Shown: positions 8,901-17,365 of the stretch, one piece after another
Numbering within the stretch: the stretch's first letter is position 1
Layout: each line of letters begins with the position of its first letter
NCBI GenBank assembly: GCA_944325195.1
Contig: CALUZB010000004.1
Coordinates: 434,001-498,000, forward strand
Direction of reading: 5' to 3'
Source: an uncultured Desulfovibrionaceae bacterium
GTDB taxonomy: Bacteria > Desulfobacterota > Desulfovibrionia > Desulfovibrionales > Desulfovibrionaceae
Length of the DNA: 64,000 nt
Program-made: the position numbers and the translations under genes
Notes under the pieces: generated by a model
Told to the model about the DNA's origin: nothing
The model's database searches: none
Seen by the model: the letters and a program-made list of their open reading frames with translations, nothing else

Positions 8901-10193
8901 TTAACCTACTGCCAGTTTATAATGTTCAGGCCCATCCACAACATTGGCCTCAAACTCCGACTTAAAATGCTTCCACGCCGTGCTGATTGCCACCGCTGCA
9001 GTCTGCCCCAAGCCACAGAAGGAAGCCGCCGTCATAGTGTCTATAAGACGACGTAAGGTCGCCAAATCTGTGCGTGTGGCTGCTCCGGGAATGAGCAGGC
9101 GATCGAGAATTTTATGAATCTGGCGATTACCCTCACGACACGGCACACATTTTCCGCAGGACTCGTGAATGAAGAATTCATTCACTGCCTTAAGGTATTC
9201 CAGAATAGAAACTGATTCATCCATCACTACCACAGCACCGGACCCGACGCTCAGGCCGGCGGCGCGCAAATCGGTATAACTGTAAACTGTATCCAGTTGA
9301 TCCGGATGCCCGATGGCTCCGCTTTGTCCGCCCAAATGGAAGAATTTCAATTTTTTGCCATCAGCAATTCCACCACCCAGTTCCGGGTCAAAAATAATAT
9401 CGCGCAGGGTGAGTCTGCCCAAGGGAATTTCATAAATGCCCCGCTGCAGGCAATGCCCGGCCAGGCTGATCAGCTTGCTTCCGCCACTATCGGGATGACC
9501 CAGCTCAAGGTAACGTTGTCCGCCCAAAAGCAAAATTTCCGGAATTGCCGCCAGGCTTTCTACATTGTTTACCAGGGTGGGCATCTGGAACAGTCCGACT
9601 TCTGCAAGGTGCGGGGGTTTGATGCGGGGTCTGCCCACTTTGCCTTCCGTTGAGTTGAGCAGTGCGGAGTTTTCACCGCAAATATATGCCCCGGCTCCGG
9701 AAATAATTTCAATCTCCAAACTGTAATTGCTTCCCAAAATATTTTTGCCCAGAAAACCTGCAGACTTGGCTTTATCAATTATGCTCAGTAATTTTTCTTT
9801 CAAATCGCGGTATTCCCCCCGCAAATAAATATAAGCTTTGGGGGAATTGAACACATATCCGGCAATTGCTATACCCTCGAACAAACGAAGGGGCACCTGC
9901 CGCAGCACAAAACGGTCTTTGAATGTGCCCGGCTCGCCCTCGTCAGCATTGCAAACTATATACTTAGGCTCACCTTCAATATGGAGCAGATGTTCCCATT
10001 TGATACCAAGCGGGAACGCCGCCCCGCCGCGTCCAAGCAGCTTGGCGGCTTTAACCTCTTCCACAATCTGTGCAGGCGACATACTCATAGCCTTTTTCAA
10101 CGCTTCAAAGCCGCCGATTTGCTGATAAGCCTTGATATCTTCAGGAGCAACTTCCCCCGCGCCCATAGAAATCAAATTGATTAATTTTGACAT
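8901..10193 (-). CDS. hndC: NuoF-like flavin/NADH-binding hydrogenase subunit
   Basis: 430 aa. FMN/NAD-binding loops GRGGAAFP (~54-61) and NADEGEPGTFKDRF, the GAGAYICGENSALL segment, and the [4Fe-4S] motif SCGKCVPCREGN with a distal Cys in FCGLGQ. It passes electrons between NAD(P)H, ferredoxin-type clusters and HndD. It lacks both the N-terminal ferredoxin-like extension and the C-terminal 2x[4Fe-4S] domain seen in longer HndC/HydB proteins, so it is a minimal NuoF. The start overlaps the 3' end of hndA by 13 nt, indicating translational coupling. Confidence 0.93.
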   Translation of the reverse strand: MSKLINLISMGAGEVAPEDIKAYQQIGGFEALKKAMSMSPAQIVEEVKAAKLLGRGGAAFPLGIKWEHLLHIEGEPKYIVCNADEGEPGTFKDRFVLRQVPLRLFEGIAIAGYVFNSPKAYIYLRGEYRDLKEKLLSIIDKAKSAGFLGKNILGSNYSLEIEIISGAGAYICGENSALLNSTEGKVGRPRIKPPHLAEVGLFQMPTLVNNVESLAAIPEILLLGGQRYLELGHPDSGGSKLISLAGHCLQRGIYEIPLGRLTLRDIIFDPELGGGIADGKKLKFFHLGGQSGAIGHPDQLDTVYSYTDLRAAGLSVGSGAVVVMDESVSILEYLKAVNEFFIHESCGKCVPCREGNRQIHKILDRLLIPGAATRTDLATLRRLIDTMTAASFCGLGQTAAVAISTAWKHFKSEFEANVVDGPEHYKLAVG

Positions 10194-10693
10194 ATAAGCG
10201 GCTCCCTGAGTTCCGGCCTGTTTTCCCGGAAGCTGTTAATTAATTGGGTTAACTTGCTGCGGTTAAGGTTGCCGTAAACATCCTCCCCGATTTTCAGTGA
10301 AGGGCTTACATCGCAAGCGCCGACACAACTGGTATAAGCGATGCCGAACTCACCATCCGGTGTGATTTCGCCAACTCCAATACCAAGCTCTTCTTTACAC
10401 CAGGCAAGCAGTTCATGAGAACGGTTGAACCGACAGGGCGCGCTGTTACATATTTCAATAAGCACTTTCCCTTTAGGTTCGGTACTGAACATAGAGTAAA
10501 AGGTCAGAACCTCATAGACGTGCGAGATCGGCGTTTGCAGCAGTTCAGCAATCTGCCTTGCCCACGGCTCAGCCACATAGTTTTGTCCGGAAGCTTCTTG
10601 CACATCATGCAAAATGGATGTGAGCTGTTGAGGATCATTGTTGTGTTTCTGTACAATTTCGCTGATGAAATTGTCGCCTGATATTTTTTGCAT
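10181..10693 (-). CDS. hndA: NuoE-like [2Fe-2S] hydrogenase subunit
   Basis: 170 aa thioredoxin-fold [2Fe-2S] protein, first gene of the hnd operon. Cluster ligands are the Cys pair in ICNSAPCRFN (~83-88) and the pair in TSCVGACDVSPS (~122-126), spaced as in NuoE. A strong GGGGGAAT Shine-Dalgarno precedes the ATG. Together with hndC and hndD it forms the electron-transfer module of a soluble NAD(P)-dependent hydrogenase. The separate hndB gene of the four-gene Desulfovibrio operon is absent here. Confidence 0.93.
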   Translation of the reverse strand: MQKISGDNFISEIVQKHNNDPQQLTSILHDVQEASGQNYVAEPWARQIAELLQTPISHVYEVLTFYSMFSTEPKGKVLIEICNSAPCRFNRSHELLAWCKEELGIGVGEITPDGEFGIAYTSCVGACDVSPSLKIGEDVYGNLNRSKLTQLINSFRENRPELREPLICQN

Positions 10694-11350
10694 TTATTCC
10701 CCCGCTTTTCACACACCACAGACTATCTGTTAATAAACAGTCTGATGGCTGAACTAGGTAGATTCCATTGTGGAATTTTTCTGGGTATTGAAGACACGCC
10801 GCCAACCAAAATTTTGTTTTTATACACCGCCGGTACCGGAAATGCAATTTATTTATCCAGACTGGGCTCCTGAGGTGCTGAGTTTGAGTTGTTTATTCAA
10901 CTATGAAATATTGCTGTAATTCTTTTGAATAAATATCTGACGTTTGGGCAAGCCGCATAAAATTATACTGGATATTGAATCCTACTCAATTAAGCAGCTA
11001 TAAACGTAATCTTGCTTAAACCGCCTACCAGGTTAGCACCTGAATGTACTTCCTCACCCACAAAAAAAACAGAGGCTCACTGATGCAACCTCTGTTCTCA
11101 AATTTTGCACAAACTGCCACTCTGTTTCAGAGCTTCGCATAAGCCGGCACTGAACCCATTTTATAAATTTGCGGATCACTTGCCTTCTGTTCAATAAATC
11201 GGGTTATCCTATAGCCAGATAAGCAATGCCTACAGACGAAGATAAACTGCCGGGTTGACTTCCGCTAATGAACGTGGGGACCCCGTTCCACACGGGCTGT
11301 TGCCTGCATTTTCATTTGCGGACGAACCGGTTTTATCATCCAAAAAGATG
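10694..11350. other. intergenic region upstream of hndACD
   Basis: Holds the hnd promoter region on its left and the mot operon terminator (11068-11096) near its middle. The segment around 10870-10990 is A+T-rich and the most likely location for the hnd promoter, but no confident -35/-10 pair stands out. Confidence 0.35.
11068..11096 (-). terminator. rho-independent terminator of motA-motB1-motB2
   Basis: AACAGAGG (11068-11075) pairs with CCTCTGTT (11089-11096). On the minus strand the stem runs straight into a run of eight T. Lies ~255 nt beyond the motB2 stop. Confidence 0.85.
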
Positions 11351-12076
11351 TTAGAAAGCGTTAGTGCGGGAAAGCACTTCCGGGCGGAAGAAATTGAATT
11401 CCACCCGTCTGTTCATAGCGCGCTCTTCCTCAGTGTCATTGCTTACCAAGGGCCGCGTATCACCATACGCCACTACCCGCAGTTTCTGAGGCGAAACTTT
11501 GCCGCGTTTGATTAAATACTCTACGCAGGCACTTGCTCTGGCAGAAGACAGTTCCCAATTCGAGGGGTATTGAGGCTGCCCGGTTTCACCAGAGTCAGCA
11601 TGGCCTCTTACCACGAGAAATACATTATACTTCATAATCAGCCCCACCACTGAATCAAGCAGTTTCTTGCCTTGGGGGCTGAGTTCAGATGAATTAGGCT
11701 CAAACATCGCGTCTGCACTTACATGCATCAATGTTCCCAAATCATCTGAAACAACGCCGCTTTGATTTTGAGGAATAGGGTCAGCCATTAAAATCTGCTT
11801 CAGCTCCTTGTTCAGAACAAACTGAGTTTGCTGCGCTTCCGTTATTTCCAGGTTCGCGTCTTCCACATTTTGACCCAAATTCTGTACAGGGCTGCCACCC
11901 TCTTTAAGGCTTGGCCCGCTGGCCTGGTGTTCCCAATATTCCGGTGTAAAATACTCCGCGAGGATCACCTTAGTCTCTTCCGGAGCCATGTTGAGAATCC
12001 ACATCAGCAAGAAAAACGCCATAAGCGCGGTAACGAAGTCCGCATAGGCAACTTTCCATGAACCGCCACCAGCCAT
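11351..12076 (-). CDS. motB2: flagellar stator protein MotB, second copy
   Basis: 241 aa. A short cytoplasmic N terminus leads into one membrane helix containing the proton-binding Asp of YADFVTALMAFFLLMW. A periplasmic plug/linker follows, then an OmpA-like peptidoglycan-binding domain in roughly the last 120 residues (FEPNSSELSP, RGHADSGE, NWELSSARA, NRRVEF). It anchors MotA rings to the wall. The N-terminal ~50 residues are nearly the same as those of motB1, while linker and periplasmic part differ, consistent with duplication then divergence. The upstream gap of 263 nt from motB1 could hold its own promoter. Confidence 0.92.
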   Translation of the reverse strand: MAGGGSWKVAYADFVTALMAFFLLMWILNMAPEETKVILAEYFTPEYWEHQASGPSLKEGGSPVQNLGQNVEDANLEITEAQQTQFVLNKELKQILMADPIPQNQSGVVSDDLGTLMHVSADAMFEPNSSELSPQGKKLLDSVVGLIMKYNVFLVVRGHADSGETGQPQYPSNWELSSARASACVEYLIKRGKVSPQKLRVVAYGDTRPLVSNDTEEERAMNRRVEFNFFRPEVLSRTNAF

Positions 12077-12339
12077 AATTTCCTCTGGTTATTTTGTCCG
12101 GTAACCCGCTTAGAGTCAATCCATACCACAGAACAACTTAAGGCCAACAGTATGATTCCGGATCTTGTTCAGGCAACGTCTGTGCAACAAATTATCTTTG
12201 ACTGCTTTCTAATCGCCTGAGAAAATGTTTTCATGGCATTTCACCGGGAACGCGGCTTCCGACTTGTTCACACAGCAGTCTCAGCGCGTACCAACGCCCA
12301 TTTTGATGTTAGAAGCAATCAACGGAAAAACATTTGAAG

Positions 12340-13053
12340 CTAATACCCTACAGCACTGCCCGACACCTCAGGCCTGTGGAAAAAGAATTCCACCCGTCTG
12401 TTTTTGGCAACTTCAGCCGGCGTGTTACCAGGCACCAAAGGCCGGATATCGCCGTATCCGACAGCTTTAATCAGCGATGGCTTTATCCCGGCAGTATCGA
12501 CAAGGTAACGTGCGCACGCAGTGGCTCTGGCTGTTGATAATTCCCATTTCCCCGGATATTGGTCATTGCCGGTCTCCTGGTAATCTGCATGGCCTCTGAT
12601 CACTGCATATAAATTATATTCGTCAAGAATGTCAGCCACGTCATCCAACACCGCCCCCCCTTCGGGAAGCAGCTCTGCTGAGTTGGGGCGAAACAAAGTA
12701 TCCGCATTTACTTGCAGCAAAATTCCATCTTTATCAGTGGACACTCCCCTGGCTTCCGGCGGAATATGCTGAGCACTGAGTGACTCTCTCAGCTTCTGCG
12801 CTACAGCAAGGTAAGTGCGATCGGTAGTGACCAGGGACTCGAGATTTCGAGCTTTCCCGGTTCTTCCTGAAATATTTCCGCTGCGGGAACCCTGCGCCCC
12901 AGCGGAGACATTTTCCCAATATTCAGGAGTAAAATATTCTGACAACACAGCCTTGGTCTCTTCCGAGGCCATGTTAATGATCCACATCAACAGGAAAAAT
13001 GCCATAAGTGCGGTAACGAAGTCCGCATAGGCAACTTTCCATGAACTACCCAT
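12340..13053 (-). CDS. motB1: flagellar stator protein MotB, first copy
   Basis: 237 aa, same plan as the second copy: membrane helix with YADFVTALMAFFLLMW including the essential Asp, then linker, then OmpA-like domain (FRPNSAELLP, RGHADYQET, KWELSTARA, NRRVEFFF). It follows motA by 43 nt, with a good AAGGAAAA Shine-Dalgarno, so it is the partner most likely cotranslated with MotA. The MotB-type start MGSSWKVAYADF is canonical. Confidence 0.93.
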   Translation of the reverse strand: MGSSWKVAYADFVTALMAFFLLMWIINMASEETKAVLSEYFTPEYWENVSAGAQGSRSGNISGRTGKARNLESLVTTDRTYLAVAQKLRESLSAQHIPPEARGVSTDKDGILLQVNADTLFRPNSAELLPEGGAVLDDVADILDEYNLYAVIRGHADYQETGNDQYPGKWELSTARATACARYLVDTAGIKPSLIKAVGYGDIRPLVPGNTPAEVAKNRRVEFFFHRPEVSGSAVGY

Positions 13054-13096
13054 TATTTTTCCTTAAGAGAATGCAAAAACAAGCTGAAAATTTGGA

Positions 13097-13942
13097 CTAG
13101 CCACGCAACTTTTCTTCCATCTCCAAAAATGTTGGACGAAAAGAATAGGGTATTGCACGACGACCATATTCCAGGGCGATGATGGGAGCAGATCCACGCA
13201 CAGCGGCGCCCACGGCTTCTCTGATCACATTAAAATAAAGCTTCCTTTCCCTGGCCATATTCTCCATTTTAGCTGCCAACGGGCCCACAAAACCGTAACA
13301 AAGAAGGATACCTATAAATGTACCCACCAGAGCCGCAGCCACAGCATGACCCAATTCTTCCGGCGGGGCGTTGATCTTGGCCATGGCCAAAGTAACCCCG
13401 AGCACCGCAGCGACAATACCCATACCGGGAAGCGACTCGGCAGTGCGGCTTAATTCATGGGGAGCGACCATATCTTCTGAATTCATTACCTGAACGTCAG
13501 ACGCCATTAACTTATCAAGCTCGGCCGGGTTACCCGCGGAAAGCAGCACGCGCAAAGTGTCCCCAACAAACAATCCTACGGTTTTATCTTTGGCAATAGT
13601 GGCATAACCTTGGAACAGCGAACTCGATTCAGGATTCTCAATATCCTTTTCAATGCTCACAATGCCTTCCCGATACATTTTATTAAACAGAGAATGAAGC
13701 AGGGCAAGTATTTCAAGGTAATGAGTTTTTCCAATTGATCTACCCAGGATAGTTGCTTTCAAACCTTTAATAGCCAGCTTAAGAGAAAAAGAAGTGCTCG
13801 ACGCGACAAACGAACCAAGAGCCGCCCCTGCAATTATCAAAAACTCCGGCGGCTGCCACACCATTGTGGGAACACCGCCGGCAGAGACATATCCGCCCAT
13901 TACAGCGCCAATTACAACTATAAAACCAATAATTACAAGCAT
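13097..13942 (-). CDS. motA: flagellar stator protein MotA
   Basis: 281 aa inner-membrane protein with four hydrophobic helices (two near the N terminus, two at ~160-215). A large cytoplasmic loop between them carries the charged residues that contact the rotor. The family marks GGVPTMVWQPPEFLIIAGAA and TAESLPGMGIVAAVLGV are present. It is the first gene of the stator cluster and the only MotA visible for two MotB proteins. Start supported by AAGGTAG upstream. Confidence 0.94.
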   Translation of the reverse strand: MLVIIGFIVVIGAVMGGYVSAGGVPTMVWQPPEFLIIAGAALGSFVASSTSFSLKLAIKGLKATILGRSIGKTHYLEILALLHSLFNKMYREGIVSIEKDIENPESSSLFQGYATIAKDKTVGLFVGDTLRVLLSAGNPAELDKLMASDVQVMNSEDMVAPHELSRTAESLPGMGIVAAVLGVTLAMAKINAPPEELGHAVAAALVGTFIGILLCYGFVGPLAAKMENMARERKLYFNVIREAVGAAVRGSAPIIALEYGRRAIPYSFRPTFLEMEEKLRG

Positions 13943-14128
13943 ATACTACCTTAAATAGCCCAAGCATTAATAATTGCTTTAACAGAGACTTGATTATACG
14001 CAGTTGACAGGATTAATCAAGCCATCGCCCTATGATTGAAAATAATCAAGAAAAAAGCAAGTTGCCTCTCTTCAATTACAATCAGCCACCAGCAATAATT
14101 ATCAGCAGTGTTTCAGACAGCTATGCCT

Positions 14129-14710
14129 TCATCTGCGCTCTTCCCAAAAATCGCGAATCGCTTTAATCGTATGAGGCAACTCTTCCGCCATAAATAACGG
14201 ATCGTTAAAATCAGGCTCTTTCAGCATTTCTTCCTCTCCCACGTCTGTGCCGTAAAGGAAAATCGGCAACAGCAATAACCGGTTATCAGGAGAATCAATT
14301 AATTCCTGCCATAACTCCGGGCGCAGAGCCAAGCCGTCCATAAACCCCGAAGCCCAGCCGGTCAGATCAGGCAACTCCGGATCATCCTGGTCTTCAAGTA
14401 AAATAGGCCTGAACTGTAGCGGGTTACGCCTCACACATTGTTCAATTCCTTTATAATGGCGCATAACCTTGTCAGTCACCGCTTTGAGCTCAGATTCATC
14501 TTCAAAGGGACTGACATCTTCATCGCCAGCCGTCCAAACCAAGGGCAACCATTCTTCAGCATCAATCTGCTCTGGAGATAAGGCTATTGCGGCCAGATAA
14601 CCATCCAGCCATGAAAGCCCCGGTATGCCGCCGGCCGGTTCAGCTTTAACCACAAGAAATTCGTTGAGGTCGTCATACTCATCGCTGCTGAGATAATCGG
14701 GAAGACTCAT
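14129..14710 (-). CDS. UPF0149 (YgfB/YecA) family protein
   Basis: 193 aa, acidic, cytosolic. Features of the family are the G-x-SWLDGYLAAIALSP opening block (~28-44), the LPLVW segment and the GWASGFMDGLALRPELW block near 113-129. The C-terminal SEC-C zinc motif of some members is missing. Function in the family is poorly defined. A strong GGAG Shine-Dalgarno lies 5 nt before the ATG. No operon partner. Confidence 0.85.
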   Translation of the reverse strand: MSLPDYLSSDEYDDLNEFLVVKAEPAGGIPGLSWLDGYLAAIALSPEQIDAEEWLPLVWTAGDEDVSPFEDESELKAVTDKVMRHYKGIEQCVRRNPLQFRPILLEDQDDPELPDLTGWASGFMDGLALRPELWQELIDSPDNRLLLLPIFLYGTDVGEEEMLKEPDFNDPLFMAEELPHTIKAIRDFWEERR

Positions 14711-14773
14711 GTTTTCTCCAAATTTTTTAACACATGAACGGAGTTACAAAACACATTCCGACGTTAAAACGAC

Positions 14774-15400
14774 TTATAATTCTTGCAATGCAAGCCTTGC
14801 GCCAAGACCGATTAAAAAAACACCTGTCAGGCCTTGAAGCGCAGCAAAGATACGAGGGTGTTCGCGCAGGCGCTCGCCCACTGTCCCAGCCATAAACGCA
14901 ACAAGCATAAAAACAGCCAAACATATCAGCATAAAAATAATTCCCAGAAAAAGGAGCTGCATGCTTTCATGCCCAAGGGGCGGGCTTACAAACTGGGGCA
15001 AAAAAGCCAGAAAGAACAGAATCACCTTGGGGTTAAGCAAATTTGCCAGAATACTTTGCAAAAATATTTTCTTTAGGTTAGTTTCCAAATTTGCCTTCAG
15101 GGTTAATGTGTGCTTTCTCTGGCGGATCATTTGAATACCGATGTATGCCAGATAAATCGCCCCCAAATATTTAATTATGCTGAAAGCAAGGGGCGAGGCT
15201 TTTACCAGGGCGGCAATCCCCAGCACCAAAATCAGGGTGTGATTAAAGCAGCCCAAAGCAAAGCCCAGGGCGGCAATAATTGCAGCTTTTCTGCCTTGAG
15301 AAATACCTCGGGCAATTACCGTCAGAATATCCGGCCCTGGAGTAAGAGCCAGCAGAGTTGCTGCGAAGACAAATAGTGGTAGTTGAGCCTGATTAAGCAT
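14774..15400 (-). CDS. LysE/RhtB-type amino-acid exporter
   Basis: 208 aa, about six hydrophobic helices. The LysE signature LALTPGPDILTVIARGISQGRKA lies near residues 17-40, and the second conserved area (NPKVILFFLAFLPQFV) near 120. Members export basic or neutral amino acids or homoserine lactones; the substrate is not deducible here. It is separate from the amidinotransferase region by the tRNA-Phe gene but could plausibly handle amino acids produced there. Confidence 0.88.
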   Translation of the reverse strand: MLNQAQLPLFVFAATLLALTPGPDILTVIARGISQGRKAAIIAALGFALGCFNHTLILVLGIAALVKASPLAFSIIKYLGAIYLAYIGIQMIRQRKHTLTLKANLETNLKKIFLQSILANLLNPKVILFFLAFLPQFVSPPLGHESMQLLFLGIIFMLICLAVFMLVAFMAGTVGERLREHPRIFAALQGLTGVFLIGLGARLALQEL

Positions 15401-15531
15401 GGGTGTTTATTTAGCATGTAGCAAACATAAAAGCCAGAGGAACACAAACCTATTATAACTATGATGTAGGCTTCCAATACAGGTTAAAATTTATTACAGG
15501 CACAGGCTCAAAAAAAAATTTAAAAAAAGAC

Positions 15532-15560
15532 TTGCCAAGCGCAGCCATTTTGCCTAAATA
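15532..15560 (+). promoter_or_regulatory. probable sigma70 promoter of tRNA-Phe
   Basis: TTGCCA (15532-15537) and TAAATA (15555-15560) separated by 17 nt, placing a start ~35 nt before the mature tRNA. The A-run just upstream (15510-15528) resembles an UP element. Confidence 0.55.
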
Positions 15561-15603
15561 GACTTTGTTCGCTTGGGGAAACCCAGACGTCAGATCGCTT
15601 GGA

Positions 15604-15679
15604 GCCGAGGTAGCTCAGTTGGTAGAGCAGGGGACTGAAAATCCCCGTGTCGGCAGTTCAATTCTGTCCCTCGGCACCA
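15604..15679 (+). tRNA. tRNA-Phe(GAA)
   Basis: Cloverleaf with acceptor GCCGAGG/CCTCGGC, D-loop AGCTCAGTTGGTAGAG, anticodon arm GGGGA-CTGAAAA-TCCCC (anticodon GAA), T-loop TTCAATT and encoded CCA. An integrase remnant follows ~160 nt downstream, marking this gene as an island attachment target. Confidence 0.96.
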
Positions 15680-15841
15680 TCCTGGAATTATACAGTCCTG
15701 CAAGAGCTGAAAGCCTTGTGGGACTTTTTTATGGCTTTCCATGGCTCTCTATATCATATACATATTTATACTCGTTTTTTGCTGGTAAAAATGCCGGCAA
15801 AAATTTACCGACACTCCAGCGCGGAGATTTTACCAACCAGC

Positions 15842-16048
15842 ATGGGCAAGCTGACCGATACCAAACTCCGGAGCACAATGCCAACGACAAAAATGAGTCT
15901 AATGGCGATTTTATGCTTATCTTGGAGCAAAAGCAAAAAACATGGACTGATTTCCACCTCAGAGGCGGCCAAACGTAAGCGACATGGTCCGTTCCAGATT
16001 CCGCACCCAGCCGTAATCATTCGGAAAAATTCGTCAGAATGGCGATAA
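15842..16048 (+). pseudogene. remnant of P4-type tyrosine integrase
   Basis: Just downstream of tRNA-Phe a frame starting at ATG 15842 gives MGKLTDTKLRSTMPTTK, the standard opening of P4-family phage or island integrases. The homology then continues in another frame (DKNESNGDFMLILEQKQKTW, near 15887-15960) before a stop. A following KRKRHG-like stretch in the first frame fits the next block of the same domain. So at least one frameshift and loss of the entire catalytic domain have occurred. It is the N-terminal stub of an integrase that once used this tRNA. Identification rests on motif recognition only. Confidence 0.65.
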
Positions 16049-16295
16049 AGTAACCCCGCCGCCACATGAGTGGGAATGTTCTAAGCCCAGGCACAAAAAC
16101 GGATTAATAGCTACAACATACAGCAATTGTGGAGTAACCAGAAAACAAAAAGATACCCATGATTTAAACTGTAAGAAGCAATAAATACCGCCGATTAACC
16201 GTGGAAAAAATTTATACTTCCCCTCAGGCTTCCAAGTAATGCTTGACCAGCTTTTCTCCCACAGGGTAGAGCAAAAATTAGTACAGGAGGTGGAT

Positions 16296-17195
16296 ATGGA
16301 GTTGCGCGTTCTGCGTTATTTCTTAGCGGTGGCCAGAGAAGGGAGCATGACCGGGGCAGCAAATTTTCTGCATGTGACCCAACCAACCCTTTCCAGACAA
16401 ATCAAGGACCTTGAAGATGAACTGGGGACAAAACTTTTTGCCCGCCACAGCCGCAGCGTCACACTGACGTCTGCCGGAATGCGCCTGCGTAAACGCGCAG
16501 AAGAAATTCTGGAGATGATTGAAAAAACCGAAGCCGAGTTTGCGGTTAAGGAAGAAAGCATCGGCGGCGACATATATATCGGCAGCGGAGAAACCCGGGT
16601 CATGCGACATCTTGCCGAAATTATTCATGATATCCGGAAAGATTACCCGGATATCCATATTCATCTTTACAGCGGTAACTCTGAAGATGTGACTGAACGG
16701 CTGGATAAAGGCTTACTGGATTTCGGCATCCTGATCCAGCCGGCCGATCTGTCAAAATATGATTACGTCAATCTGCCGGAAAAGGACGTTTGGGGAGTGT
16801 TTACACGCAAAGACAGCCACTTGGCCGCAAAGCAGACAATCACCAGGCTGGACCTGCTGGGCGAACCTCTGATTCTCTCACGGCAGGCTATTCGGCGCAC
16901 CTCTGCGAAAAATGAATTCATCGACTGGTTTAAGAACGACTTTGAACGATTAAATGTAATCGCAACCTTCAACCTTGTGTATAACGCATCTGTTATGGCC
17001 GAAAAAGGAATTGGACACGTTGTCAGCATCAGCGGACTGGCTGATATATCAGAAAACAGCACTCTTTGTTTCAGACTGTTGGAACCCCGCCTGGAAACAA
17101 GGCTGAATATCGTCTGGAAAAAACATCAGGTCTTTTCTCCAGCCGCTAACGTCTTTCTCCGGAAAATTCAAGAAAGCTTTGGCAACATCGCTTGA
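16296..17195 (+). CDS. LysR-family transcriptional regulator
   Basis: 299 aa. N-terminal winged HTH (MELRVLRYFLAVAREGSMTG ... QPTLSRQIKDLEDELG, residues 1-60) followed by a LysR-type effector domain (~90-295). Start taken at 16296 because AGGAGG lies 5 nt upstream; the longer frame from 16239 has no ribosome site. It precedes, on the same strand, the gene for a secreted alpha/beta hydrolase. This pairing recurs in other bacteria for this HTH subtype, so the hydrolase is a likely target. The inducer is unknown. Confidence 0.92.
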   Translation: MELRVLRYFLAVAREGSMTGAANFLHVTQPTLSRQIKDLEDELGTKLFARHSRSVTLTSAGMRLRKRAEEILEMIEKTEAEFAVKEESIGGDIYIGSGETRVMRHLAEIIHDIRKDYPDIHIHLYSGNSEDVTERLDKGLLDFGILIQPADLSKYDYVNLPEKDVWGVFTRKDSHLAAKQTITRLDLLGEPLILSRQAIRRTSAKNEFIDWFKNDFERLNVIATFNLVYNASVMAEKGIGHVVSISGLADISENSTLCFRLLEPRLETRLNIVWKKHQVFSPAANVFLRKIQESFGNIA

Positions 17196-17365
17196 GGCCC
17201 CCTTTCTGTTTAATCAAATCCGGCTTTCACTCTGGCACATGCTTTTTACGAATATCATGCCATTTTATATAAGTATTTGCTATGTAGTGTTGCTTTACTT
17301 ATATTGAATTATCCTTGGTAATTTCAACGCCTCAACTTCTAACCGGAAAGCAACAGGGAATTTAC

